DNA from: Asaia prunellae JCM 25354
GTDB taxonomy: Bacteria; Pseudomonadota; Alphaproteobacteria; Acetobacterales; Acetobacteraceae
DNA length: 59,160 bases
Reading direction: 5' to 3'
NCBI RefSeq assembly: GCF_000613885.1
Contig: NZ_BAJV01000018.1
Coordinates: 1 to 59,160 of the forward strand
Position 1 is the stretch's first letter; every line of letters starts with the position of its first letter. The notes under the pieces were generated by a model, which saw only the letters and a program-made list of their open reading frames with translations, was not told the DNA's origin and ran no database searches. The position numbers and the translations under genes were made by a program. This document shows, piece by piece, positions 47,179-56,471 of the stretch.

Positions 47179-49531
47179 TCAGTAGGTGAGGCCAATGCGA
47201 CCGCCGATGAAACGGGGTGGGCCTGGTATACGGAAATAGGTCGTGGTCGATTGCGAACTCGTGGTGAAATACTCCCTGTTCAGGATATTTGACGCGTAGA
47301 CGGTCGCTGTCCATGGGCCTTTGAGCGGATGCACGGTGATATGGGCACCGAGCAGGAAATAGGCAGGAAGCTGATAATTGCCCGTACCGCCGGGAACCAT
47401 CGATTGAGCCGAGCGGAAATTCCAGTCGACACCCGCTTCACCCTCATAGCGGCGCAGGAAAGTGAGGCGATAATCGCCAGATCCATTCAGGGTAAGCTTG
47501 GGATTCATGCCTTCTGTTCCGGCATAATCCGTATAGATTGGTGCCCAGATGCCGGTCTGCTGATATTGCGCGTTCACGGCAGCCGCATTGATGGCCTGGA
47601 ATTTCTGGTATTTGCTGCGCAGAAAGCCAAAATTCTGCATCAGATAGACGTGGCGGACGGGGTTGATTTCAGTGTTGAATTCCACGCCCCAGATCTCCGA
47701 TTTCGGAATGTTATCGAAGCGCCCCAGAGGGCCATAGCCGGGCACAACATAGCTGCCCAGATATTGCTGGTCGTGATAGTCGTAATAAAAGGCCGCAGCA
47801 TTGAGCCGGAAGCGATTGGGAATGATATCGGCCTTGAAACCGAGCTCATAGGCCAGAACGGTCTCGGGTTTGAACGGGTCGAGCTGGCCCTGCACTACAG
47901 TGTTGTTGGCGGTCATGCTCCGGGCTTCATGCTGCGACTGACCTTGAAATAGGTCATCAGATCTCTGGTGGCCTGAAACTGTATGCCGAGTGTTCCGGCA
48001 AACTGGTTCATATTCGAGCCGGTGGACTGGAATTGCAGGCTGCGCCGCCCGAACTGCACCGTGCGCAGATCGAGCAGTTGGCGGTCATCCGCCTATCAGC
48101 GTCACACGATAGGGTAGTTTGTAGGAGAGATGCGCGAATTGTGAGAAGGTCTGCTCATTCTGTCCGAAGGAGGTCTCCTGCAGATAGCCGCGTGTCGGGA
48201 CGTGATCAGTGAAATCGAAGAATGATTGCTGCGTCATGCGTACACGGTCGTAATAGGCTCCGACCACCCATTCGAGGGGCTGCTTTCTGCGTGATTCCAG
48301 GCGCAGTTCCTGAGAGAAGCTGTTGGCGACGATATTGCGATAATTATCGCCTGTCGCCCAGAGCGTGCCGTCCTGATCAGTATACTCCCCTACCCGTTCG
48401 GTTTCGAAAGCGCTGATGCTCTTGAGCGTTGCAAATCCGAAATCGTGCGTCATCTTGAGGTCCGCACCCCACATGGTGTTGTGTTCGCTGGGGGAGAGCG
48501 TTGGTGAGCGGCCGATCAGTCTGGCCAGTCGGGTATTATAATCCCATTGCGCCTGTTGATAGGAGAGTGCCGGGTAGGGACGGCTGGGCAGGAAATTGAT
48601 AACGGGTTTGGCCGCTACAACCTCGGAATCATCCTGTACCCAATGACCGCTCAGCATGATCTCGGTATGCTCTTCGGGACGCCAGCGGAGTTTGGCCCGC
48701 AGGCACCGAGACTGGCATCGCCAGATGGGCGCCATTGGTCGGGTTTGTCTGCCAGCCGCCTCCCTGCATGGTCTGCCCGGCAATACGAAAACTCAGCTTG
48801 TCACTGACGATCGGGCCGGAAACGAAGAGATTGGTCCGGCTGCGGGCATAGCTTGCGATGTCCTGTGAGACACCCCCATGCCACTCATCGGTCGGATCCG
48901 AGGTGCGGAAGGCAATTTCACCCCCCGTATCGGTCTGACCATGGCTGAAACCGACTGGCCCCGGCTCCACCGATGCGCCTGCGATATCGAACATCAGCCC
49001 CGAAGCCATACGGGCCAATGGATAGGCAACATCGTCATAATAAACGAGTACGGATGACATGTTGTTCTGCGTATAATCGTTCAATCCGATGCCGCGCAGG
49101 AAGAAATTCGTCGTGCCGGTGCCGTTCACACTCTGAACCGTAAGATTGGGTGCCACGCGCGGCAGATCGAGCAGAGAAACACCCCCCTGACGGGTAAGTG
49201 TCTCTGCCGTGATATGTGTCGTGGCGTCTGCTTCGTGCTGGGCTGCAGTGAAATGCAAGCGTCGACGGGAAGTGGTCACTGTGAGCGTTTCGGCACCACC
49301 GGTGACCGTTTTGTGATGCGTTGCGCCGTGAAGAGATGCGCCCTGAGCGGTGTTTGCGGTCGTTGCAGCAGGGTGAAGATGTGGCGCGGTCTGACCAGAC
49401 GTATCACGACGGGAAGCAGCATCTGCGAAACCTGAGAGAGCTGTGGAGGATAGTGAAGCCAGCAACAGGAATACTGATGCCGTTACATGCTTCTTTACAG
49501 AACGTTCCTGTCTCTCTGAGTTTACCATCAT
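47179..49531 (-). CDS. TonB-dependent receptor (several apparent frameshifts)
   Basis: Outer-membrane receptor, about 785 residues when repaired. The first frame (49531) holds the signal peptide (VTASVFLLLASLSSTALSGFADA), plug (TLTRQGGVSLLDLPRVAPNL, NFFLRGIGLNDY) and early barrel. Breaks occur near 48720, 48703, 48089 and 47917. The pieces KLRWRPEEHTEIML, DDRQLLDLRTVQFGRRSLQF and LAYELGFKADIIPNRFRLNA follow in order, ending GRIGLTY. Three breaks need one added base, and the one at 48089 needs two added or one removed. The plug lacks the siderophore-family signature, and the gene clusters with an MFS and amidohydrolase, so an organic substrate is more likely than iron. It is first in the unit and divergent from LysR. 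Confidence 0.82.
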
Positions 49532-49648
49532 GCTTCCTGTTGATTATTACTGGAGCAAACTGCGGTAACCGGTCTGCCCGGTGAAGTGCTGATGAAAGAT
49601 TATGAGATCAAAACGTTTCGATATTGAAGCAAAATAGGGTTATATCCT

Positions 49649-49666
49649 GTCAACTGAATGGTTGAC
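49649..49666 (+). promoter_or_regulatory. Candidate LysR-type operator
   Basis: GTCAAC-TGAATG-GTTGAC is a perfect inverted repeat that ends 16 bases before the LysR-family start, in the 151-base gap shared with the divergent TonB receptor. The arrangement is typical for an autoregulated LysR site, though the TTGAC-like arms could also mimic a -35 box. Confidence 0.5.
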
Positions 49667-49682
49667 GTGATGGAGGAATGAG

Positions 49683-50609
49683 ATGGCCGGGTCCGGGATT
49701 ACGCTGCATCGACGCCTCAAGCTGCGTCATCTGCATCTTCTTGATATGCTCAATACGACACGCAGCATGAGGCAGACGGCGTCACGACTTGGTATTTCAC
49801 CAGCAGCTGTCTCGAAATCCTGCATCGAGATAGAAGCAATTCTGGGCAAGCGTCTCTTCGAACGTGTTCAAGGGCATCTTGTCCCTTTGCCAGGGCTCGA
49901 ACGCGTTCTGGTAGCTGCGCGGCGCATCGATCATGAACTGCAGACGTTGAGCGAGGATTTCACGAGAGAGACGGCGTTACTTCACGGAACCTTACGCATA
50001 GGCTTTCAGGCACCCATGCTTGAACGCCCGCTCGTGACCTGGGTGGCACGTATGAAGCAGGAGCAACCTCTTCTGACAATCAGTATCGAATATGGTATGC
50101 GCAAGCGCCTTCTGGATGATCTGCACGCGGGACGGAATGACATTGTCGTCGTCAATCTTCTGGACGTGGCATCTTCAGGGCGTTTTGAGACCCGGACGCT
50201 CTGCCTGGAACATTGCGTGATTGCGATTGATGATGATCTGATGACGAGCGCGGAGGTTTTCGACAAATGGTCGCATTTTGTCGACCGTGTCTGGCTGCTT
50301 CCGCTCAAGGGTATGGCGATGCGTGATCGCTTTGACCAGATCCTGCTTTCACGCGGACTTCCCTTTCCTCCGCGGCTTATAGAGATCAGTCTGCCTACGC
50401 TGATCGAGCATCTGGTCGAATCCTGTGATGCTGCAGCCCTGATGCCCGTTTCTCTCCTTTCGGAGACGCAACTGGCTCGGCTTCCCGTACTGGAGGGGGG
50501 TATGCCTGGTGACGATTTCTACATGGAACACGGTATTGCGTGGGCACGTGGTGGTCGCATGAGTCCGGCAGCGCAATATGCTCTCGCGATCATGTCGAAC
50601 CTTCCTTGA
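49683..50609 (+). CDS. LysR-family transcriptional regulator
   Basis: A 308-residue LysR regulator: N-terminal winged helix (LKLRHLHLLDMLNTTRSMRQTASRLGISPAAVSKSCIEIEAILGKRLFER) and a C-terminal effector domain (GTLRIGFQAPMLERPLVTWV, RNDIVVVNLLD, LPVLEGGMPGDDFYMEHGIAW). The FQAP/GTLRIG region places it near the GbpR/CbI-like group that includes sugar and aromatic regulators. The start ATG has GGAGG in TGGAGGAATGAG. It is divergent from the TonB receptor-MFS-M20 unit, which it probably controls. Confidence 0.92.
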   Translation: MAGSGITLHRRLKLRHLHLLDMLNTTRSMRQTASRLGISPAAVSKSCIEIEAILGKRLFERVQGHLVPLPGLERVLVAARRIDHELQTLSEDFTRETALLHGTLRIGFQAPMLERPLVTWVARMKQEQPLLTISIEYGMRKRLLDDLHAGRNDIVVVNLLDVASSGRFETRTLCLEHCVIAIDDDLMTSAEVFDKWSHFVDRVWLLPLKGMAMRDRFDQILLSRGLPFPPRLIEISLPTLIEHLVESCDAAALMPVSLLSETQLARLPVLEGGMPGDDFYMEHGIAWARGGRMSPAAQYALAIMSNLP

Positions 50610-50925
50610 GAGGGTTGTGCAGGTATAGTGATCTGCACATAATTTGTATTAATTTTCTCTGCGAAGACAAAAAACCGTTATATTGGCATGCTGATGAAGA
50701 TGTGATGACGGAAATGAAACATTTAGGCTGCAGATTACCCAATCTTTGAGCTTTCAGGCTGGTTTTTGACTGCGAAATTTCCCGATCTTTCGGGTGTTGC
50801 GTATCGCCATGGCTTCGGTTTCTGGTTTTTCTGGCTTGTAAAAGCTCAATGCCTAAAACGGCACTCGGCGGGGTTGTCTTCCGGCAGGAGACAGGGCCGC
50901 TGAAAGCCCAGCGTGAGGATTGCTC
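50610..50925. other. Intergenic region before the quinoprotein dehydrogenase
   Basis: A 316-base gap with an AT-rich start (50635-50720) and no convincing gene. It should contain the LysR 3' end and the dehydrogenase promoter. The small frames here lack ribosome sites and family features. Confidence 0.45.
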
Positions 50926-53459
50926 GTGAGAAGCCTTGTCCATCTATTATGTATAGTGATCGGTCTCGTGATCACACTGCTTGGTGTCGTCCTGACACTG
51001 GGCGGTGTCGATCTTGCATGGCTTGGGGGAAGCTGGGTTTATATCCTGCTGGGCGTGTTGATGGCGGCAGTCGGCGCAACACTGATGGCACGCAAGACAA
51101 TTGCCCTGCCCCTGTCTGTTCTCCTTAGCGTGGTAGCGGTTGGCTGGGCCTTCAGCGAAGTGGGCGCTGTATTCTGGCTCATCGTGCCGCGTGTGATCGT
51201 GTTTGTGGTGCTGCCGATCGTGGTCGGGCTTCTTGCACCCTTTTTCGGCTCGACTGCACGATCAAACGAAACTGGCATATCGCGCACCGGAAGTGTCTCT
51301 CGTGTCTGGGGTACGGGCGTCGCTGCACTCTATGCCATTGTGTTTGCAGGTATCCTGCTGGGTATGTTCCAGCCTCATGCCGAGGTTACCGCAGATTCCG
51401 CACAGACCCCGAAGGTCGATACGGCGCTAGGGCAACAGAACGGTAATGACTGGCCAGCCTGGGGGCGTAATCTGTCGGGTGATCGTTTTGCGCCTTACGT
51501 CCAGATCAATGCGGAGAATGTTTCCGGCCTGAAACTGGCCTGGACCTTTCACACGGGCGATCTCGCCATAGATGGCTCAGAATATCAGGTAACGCCGCTG
51601 AAAGTGGCCAACACTCTTTACCTTTGCACGCCACTCAACAAGGTGATCGCGCTCGATCCTGTTACGGGGCATGAGCGGTGGCGCTTTGACCCGCATATGC
51701 AGGTGACGCGTGGCAACAAGGGGTGGAAGCGTTGCCGTGGTGTCAGCTATGCCGATCTGACAACGATGTCATTGCTTGCTCCCGATGCGAAGGCTTTTGG
51801 TCCGGAAGAAGCAGCTGCCCCGGTCGGGGGGGAGGCAACCGATCCGGCAGCGCCTCCAGTGTCGACCAGCGGGCTTCCTGCGGCACCCGAGCCCATTACG
51901 GCTGAAACACCTTGTGCGCGTCGCATCGTCAGTACGACCAATGATGCCCGCCTGTTTGAGCTTGATGCATCGACCGGGGCCTTATGCCAGGATTTCGGTG
52001 ATCATGGCATGGTCAATCTGCTTGAAGGCCTCGGCCCCACCGCACCTGGTTCCTATTATCTCACCTCGGCACCGTTGGTGGCCGACGGCGTGATCATGGT
52101 TGGCGGCAAGATTAACGACAACATGACAGTGGGCGAGCCTTCAGGCGTGATCCGCGGTTATGATGTACGCACCGGTCGTCTCGTCTGGGCCTGGGATGCT
52201 TCGCGCGGCAACAAGGATAGTCGCCCGCTTCCTCCCGGACAGATCTACGCGACTGAAACCCCGAATTTCTGGGGTACGGCGTCTTATGATCCCAAGCTGG
52301 GCATTGCTATATTCCTATGGGCAATCAGACGCCTGACTTCTGGACCGGCAACCGCCATTCCTATTCTGACGAATACACTGATGCAATTCTTGCTCTCGAT
52401 CTGCGTACGGGTCAGGAACGCTGGCATTTTCGCACAGCCAATCAGGACATGTTCGATTACGACGTGACCTCGCAGCCAATCCTGTATGATCTGCCTGGGG
52501 CAGGTGGCGAGACGACCCCGGTCGTTGTTGCGCTGACCAAGCGCAGCCAGATCTTCGTTCTGGATCGTCGTACAGGCAAGCCAGTTGTGAAGGTCACGGA
52601 CCGTCCCGTTGCAACGGACGGTATGCCTGGCCAGCGTATCAGCCCGGTTCAGCCTTATTCCGATCTGTCGATTGGTGTCGAGCGACTGAAGGAAAGCGAT
52701 ATGTGGGGGGCGACGATTTTCGATCAGCTCTATTGCCGCATCGCCTTCAAGAAAATGCGCTGGGAAGGCGAATGGACGCCGCTGACAGACAAGCAGAAGA
52801 CCCTGATCTGGCCTGGCTATTATGGCGGTTCAAACTGGGGTGGTGGCGCGATCGATCCGCAGACTGGTGTTCTTGTGGTGAACGATATCCGCATGGCCAT
52901 GTGGGGACAGTTCATCAAGAGAGAGGAAGCAGCGAAAGCCGGGCTCGTTCCGTCAACCGAGGGTGAATACTCCGAACAGCTCGGTACGCCGTGGGGTGTG
53001 GAACGTTCGATGTTCGTCTCTCCCATGGGAGCTCCCTGTTTCAAGCCACCTTTCGGCTCGTTGACAGCCATCGATCTGAAAACACAGAAGACATTGTGGC
53101 AGGTGCCTGTAGGAAGCATTCAGGATGCGCGTATCCATGGCATTTTCGGAGATAAGGGCATTATTCCTCATCTCTATATCCCTGTTGGTATGCCCACGAT
53201 GGGTGGTCCGCTTCTGACCGGCGGTAATCTCGCTTTCTTCCATGGTTCGCTTGATAACTATCTGCGTGCCTTCGATCTCAGGAGCGGCAAGGAAGTCTGG
53301 CGTGAGCGTCTGCCGGTTGGTGGTCAGGGAACGCCAATGAGCTATGTCGAAAATGGCAAGCAATATGTGCTTGTCGTGGCCGGTGGTGCGACCCGTACAG
53401 GGACTAATGTCGGTAAGGGCGATTACGTTCTGGCCTACGCTCTGCCCTCGGCGAACTAG
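50926..53459 (+). CDS. gcd: Membrane-bound PQQ-dependent dehydrogenase, glucose/quinate family (apparent frameshift)
   Basis: Quinoprotein oxidising a sugar or polyol at the periplasmic face and passing electrons to ubiquinone. The GTG at 50926 lies six bases after GAGGA. Residues 1-140 form five membrane segments; the beta-propeller begins at GNDWPAWGRNLSGDRFAPYVQIN. Propeller features: WTFHTGDLA, TPLNKVIALDPVTG, KRCRGVSYAD, RRIVSTTNDARLFELDASTG and GAIDPQTGVLVVND. One base is lost near 52305: GGCATTGC-N-TATATTCCTATG restores GIAYIPMGN. The repaired length is 844, above the usual 790-800. The excess is an Ala/Pro/Gly-rich insert (APDAKAFGPEEAAAPVGG onwards) between CRGVSY and CARRIVST. The substrate could be glucose, quinate or another polyol. 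Confidence 0.85.
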
Positions 53460-53541
53460 AGCAGGCTGTTTCTTGCCTGGCGCGATCAGGCGTGAGGAAG
53501 GAAACCGGGAACGGCACTATTCTTTGTCCTGATAATTCATG

Positions 53542-53580
53542 AAAACCCCCCTCAGCCTGAAAAGCTGAGGGGGGTTTTCT
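53542..53580. terminator. Strong bidirectional terminator
   Basis: CCCCCCTCAGC and GCTGAGGGGGG (53546-53556 and 53564-53574) with A4 before and T4 after make a 15-base-pair stem around a 7-base loop. It separates the converging dehydrogenase and glycosyltransferase genes. Confidence 0.9.
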
Positions 53581-53609
53581 TATGCCCGGAGTATGGGACA
53601 GAAAAGCGT

Positions 53610-56339
53610 TCAGGAGGGACGGTTCAGAATGCGCCGGTAAAGCGCGGCAAGCTCCTGCGCCTGATCGTCATAGCTCGGCAGATTGCCCTTGTTGGGGTTC
53701 ACGTAGGTGTCGAACCTGTCCTTCTGATCAAGGAGTGCTTCTATCGCGGTTTGTAGCGGAGTTGGATCGTCGATAATTGGAATAAGAGAGCCATTCACGC
53801 CGTCGACGATTTCTTCAGCCTGTCCGCCCGGTGCCGTCGAGATCACCCAGATATCCCGGGACAGGGCTTCTCGTACGGTCAGGCCATAGCTCTCACGCCA
53901 CTGGGACGGGAAAAGAAGCACATCAACCTGATCATAGAAATCATCTAGCCCGGCTTGTGTATAGGCAGGGACGGTGCGGATAGATCCTTTTACCAGCCAT
54001 TCCGAGGTATCTATCGACGGGAAGCCCAGATTAAGCGTGTTATCAACCAGAACCAGTTCCCAATCGTCACGCTCCGTGCGCTCCAGTGCCTTGCGGATCA
54101 GATCATAGCCCTTGACGAAGCCAATACCGCCAACGAAGCCGAAGCGCAGTCTTGAGCCTTTCAGTCTTTTTGCTCTGGGTCGTGACGGCCAGGTAAAACC
54201 GTTGCGATTGATCAGAATACGATCTGCAGGCACGCCATTGCGTACATAAAGACTTTTATGTTCTTCGGACGGGCTGAGAATGGCTGCCGCGCCAGCCAAT
54301 GCGTGGCGCATGAGTTTGCGTCGCTCACCAAGATAGTGGGCACGCGTCGAATTGCCAGGAGCAAGCGGCACATCATCACGTTCAAGATGATACTGCCCGT
54401 CATCGCGTGTGATGAAGAGACTATCTGACAGCCACCAGCAATCATGCAGGCTGATAACATACGGAATGCCGCGCTTCTGGCAAATCCGGGCCATTCCCAC
54501 ACCCATTTCCTGAATGGCATGGAAATGAACCAGTTCGGCGTCCCAGGCATCGATCCAGCGTTCGATCTGATGGGCAATAGAGAGATTATCGGTAGAACCG
54601 TTACGTCCGGCAACCACCGAAAAAACATCCGTATCAAGAATGCGATAGCGCACGGCGCCATCGGGCAGTTCTTCGAGTACGGGCCTCGTGGTCATAACGC
54701 TGTTTTCAAACCCCGCTTTCTCCAGAGGCTTGAGCATGGCTTCGACGACAATGGTGGCGCCCCCGAAGGAACGTGGCGCGAGGAAGATATTGACCTGCAG
54801 GACGCGAGGTGCCCTGTGGGCAAAGCCGGAAGGCTTGCCGAAAATGGGGGCTGCCTGGTGCTCCAGGATCTGTTCGGGAGCATAGAGCGACAAGGCTGTT
54901 TCTTTGGCCTTGTGCGCAAGACTCTGTCTGAGGGCGGGATCGCGTGCCAGGGAAAGCAGCGCATCCTTCCAGGACGTTGATGAATCAGCCAGAAGACCAT
55001 TTTCACCTGACTGGATGACGCGACGATAAGTATCTGTCGGGGAACAGATAGACGGCAACTCAAGAATGGCAGCTTCGAGAAACTTGATATTGCTTTTGCA
55101 GTCATTGAACAATGTGTTCTCAAGAGGCGCAATGGCAATATCAGTCTTGGCCAGCTCTGCAAGGTAGCCTTCATAGGAAAGCTCGCTGCGCCGCTGCACA
55201 CGCGAGCCGAACCGGGCGAAAAGTTTTGAGATTTTGAGCGGCCCGATGATCAGCAGATTGATCCGTTGATCTTCCTGCATTGCAGCAACAAGCCCGGCTT
55301 CAGCAACCTTGAAGTCTTGGTCATGCGCGCGACTGCCTGAGCCATAGCAGACCCAAATCGTGTCGGGATCACGAGGCGCAGGAGAGGCAAGAAGCGACCG
55401 CGCGATGCTGAGAGTCTGGGTATCAAGGGCATTTTCAAGTATCAGCACATCATGAATGCCGATCTTGCGCATTTCTTCAGCGAGTGCCTGGGTTGATGCC
55501 ATACCCCGACCACATGCACGCAAGGCGCGCAGATAAAGATCGGCAAGATGATAAAGACCTTGACGTTCATGATAGGTAAGCGTCGCGAGATTGCCATTGC
55601 GGCGATAAAGAATCTTGCTGAAAAGCAGATCATCTATCTCCCAGCGCGGCTTCAGACCGACGCGTTTGGCTTCCTTGATAAGGGAAAGTACGGAAGTAAC
55701 ACCGGGAACGCGATAGAAAAGAACCTGTGTCGCGACCTGAAGAGCAGAGAGAGCCTCGCTGCTATCCTGCCAGTCGACAATCTGAACTCTCCAGCCGAGA
55801 CTGCGGATGAATTCAGCCTTCTGGGTGACACGATATTTCGTGCATTGCTGCAAGCCCATATCAGCGATCAGAAGATAATGGGGGCGCAGCATGACAGTCG
55901 CTTCTGGCGCCGGTCTTCTGAGAAAGGCAGCCTGGGCCTTTGTCGGCACAAAAAGAGGATCGCCTGCCTGGTCTCGGTGGCGCGACAGGCGTCTCCTGGC
56001 GGTACCGCCGGCGAAAAAGCGGCTTATCGCCTTGATGAAACCTTCCGCACGTCGCGAGTCCTGCCATTGTTCCCATGCTTCGTCGATTGTAATGCCACGA
56101 GGTAACCGACCAAGCGTAAGAGCTCTGACCCAGCGCAAGGGCTCCATGATCCGCCATGATACTGAATGTCGGATCAATTTGAGCTGCTGGTTTGCAATGC
56201 GTAGTTCAGCCTGGAGGGAATCTGCACGTAGAGTGGCCAGATAGGCCGCAGCCTGAGTCACCTCATCATGTGTGTCTGGAAGATTCAAAGCAGTATGTGA
56301 CTGTTTGTCAGATAGATCAGGCAAGAAAGAAGTGCTCAC
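53610..56339 (-). CDS. Large glycosyltransferase with two GT-B domains
   Basis: A 909-residue cytoplasmic glycosyltransferase. Residues about 30-80 form a helical head with the motif IRHSVSWRIMEPLRWV, seen in many polysaccharide or protein glycosyltransferases. Residues about 150-480 contain a first GT-B-like domain (YLLIADMGLQQCTKYRV, IWVCYGSGSRAHDQDFKV, DIAIAPLENTLFNDCKSNIKFLEAA). Residues about 500-900 contain a second (FLAPRSFGGATIVVEAMLKPLEKAG, VISLHDCWWLSDS, RLRFGFVGGIGFVKGYDLI, LLFPSQWRESYGLTVREALSR), of GT4 type with the E-x7-E motif. It follows the repeat-rich protein gene and may glycosylate that product or a surface glycan; target unproven. Confidence 0.85.
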   Translation of the reverse strand: MSTSFLPDLSDKQSHTALNLPDTHDEVTQAAAYLATLRADSLQAELRIANQQLKLIRHSVSWRIMEPLRWVRALTLGRLPRGITIDEAWEQWQDSRRAEGFIKAISRFFAGGTARRRLSRHRDQAGDPLFVPTKAQAAFLRRPAPEATVMLRPHYLLIADMGLQQCTKYRVTQKAEFIRSLGWRVQIVDWQDSSEALSALQVATQVLFYRVPGVTSVLSLIKEAKRVGLKPRWEIDDLLFSKILYRRNGNLATLTYHERQGLYHLADLYLRALRACGRGMASTQALAEEMRKIGIHDVLILENALDTQTLSIARSLLASPAPRDPDTIWVCYGSGSRAHDQDFKVAEAGLVAAMQEDQRINLLIIGPLKISKLFARFGSRVQRRSELSYEGYLAELAKTDIAIAPLENTLFNDCKSNIKFLEAAILELPSICSPTDTYRRVIQSGENGLLADSSTSWKDALLSLARDPALRQSLAHKAKETALSLYAPEQILEHQAAPIFGKPSGFAHRAPRVLQVNIFLAPRSFGGATIVVEAMLKPLEKAGFENSVMTTRPVLEELPDGAVRYRILDTDVFSVVAGRNGSTDNLSIAHQIERWIDAWDAELVHFHAIQEMGVGMARICQKRGIPYVISLHDCWWLSDSLFITRDDGQYHLERDDVPLAPGNSTRAHYLGERRKLMRHALAGAAAILSPSEEHKSLYVRNGVPADRILINRNGFTWPSRPRAKRLKGSRLRFGFVGGIGFVKGYDLIRKALERTERDDWELVLVDNTLNLGFPSIDTSEWLVKGSIRTVPAYTQAGLDDFYDQVDVLLFPSQWRESYGLTVREALSRDIWVISTAPGGQAEEIVDGVNGSLIPIIDDPTPLQTAIEALLDQKDRFDTYVNPNKGNLPSYDDQAQELAALYRRILNRPS

Positions 56340-56414
56340 TCAGTGATGCGGTCGAAACGGGATGTCTATAACCCGCAAGGTCTATATGCCCAAACGCAGC
56401 AACAGAAAAAATAA

Positions 56415-56439
56415 AGGCCCAGTCTTTTGGACTGGGCCT
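56415..56439 (-). terminator. Terminator after repeat-rich protein gene
   Basis: AGGCCCAGTC and GACTGGGCCT (56415-56424 and 56430-56439) form a perfect 10-base-pair stem. On the minus strand the hairpin is followed by TTTATTTTTT. It ends the repeat-rich protein transcript 33 bases past its stop, yet the glycosyltransferase starts only 76 bases further on, so partial read-through is possible. Confidence 0.88.
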
Positions 56440-56471
56440 CTAAAAAAAACGTGATCTGGATGTATCGTATG

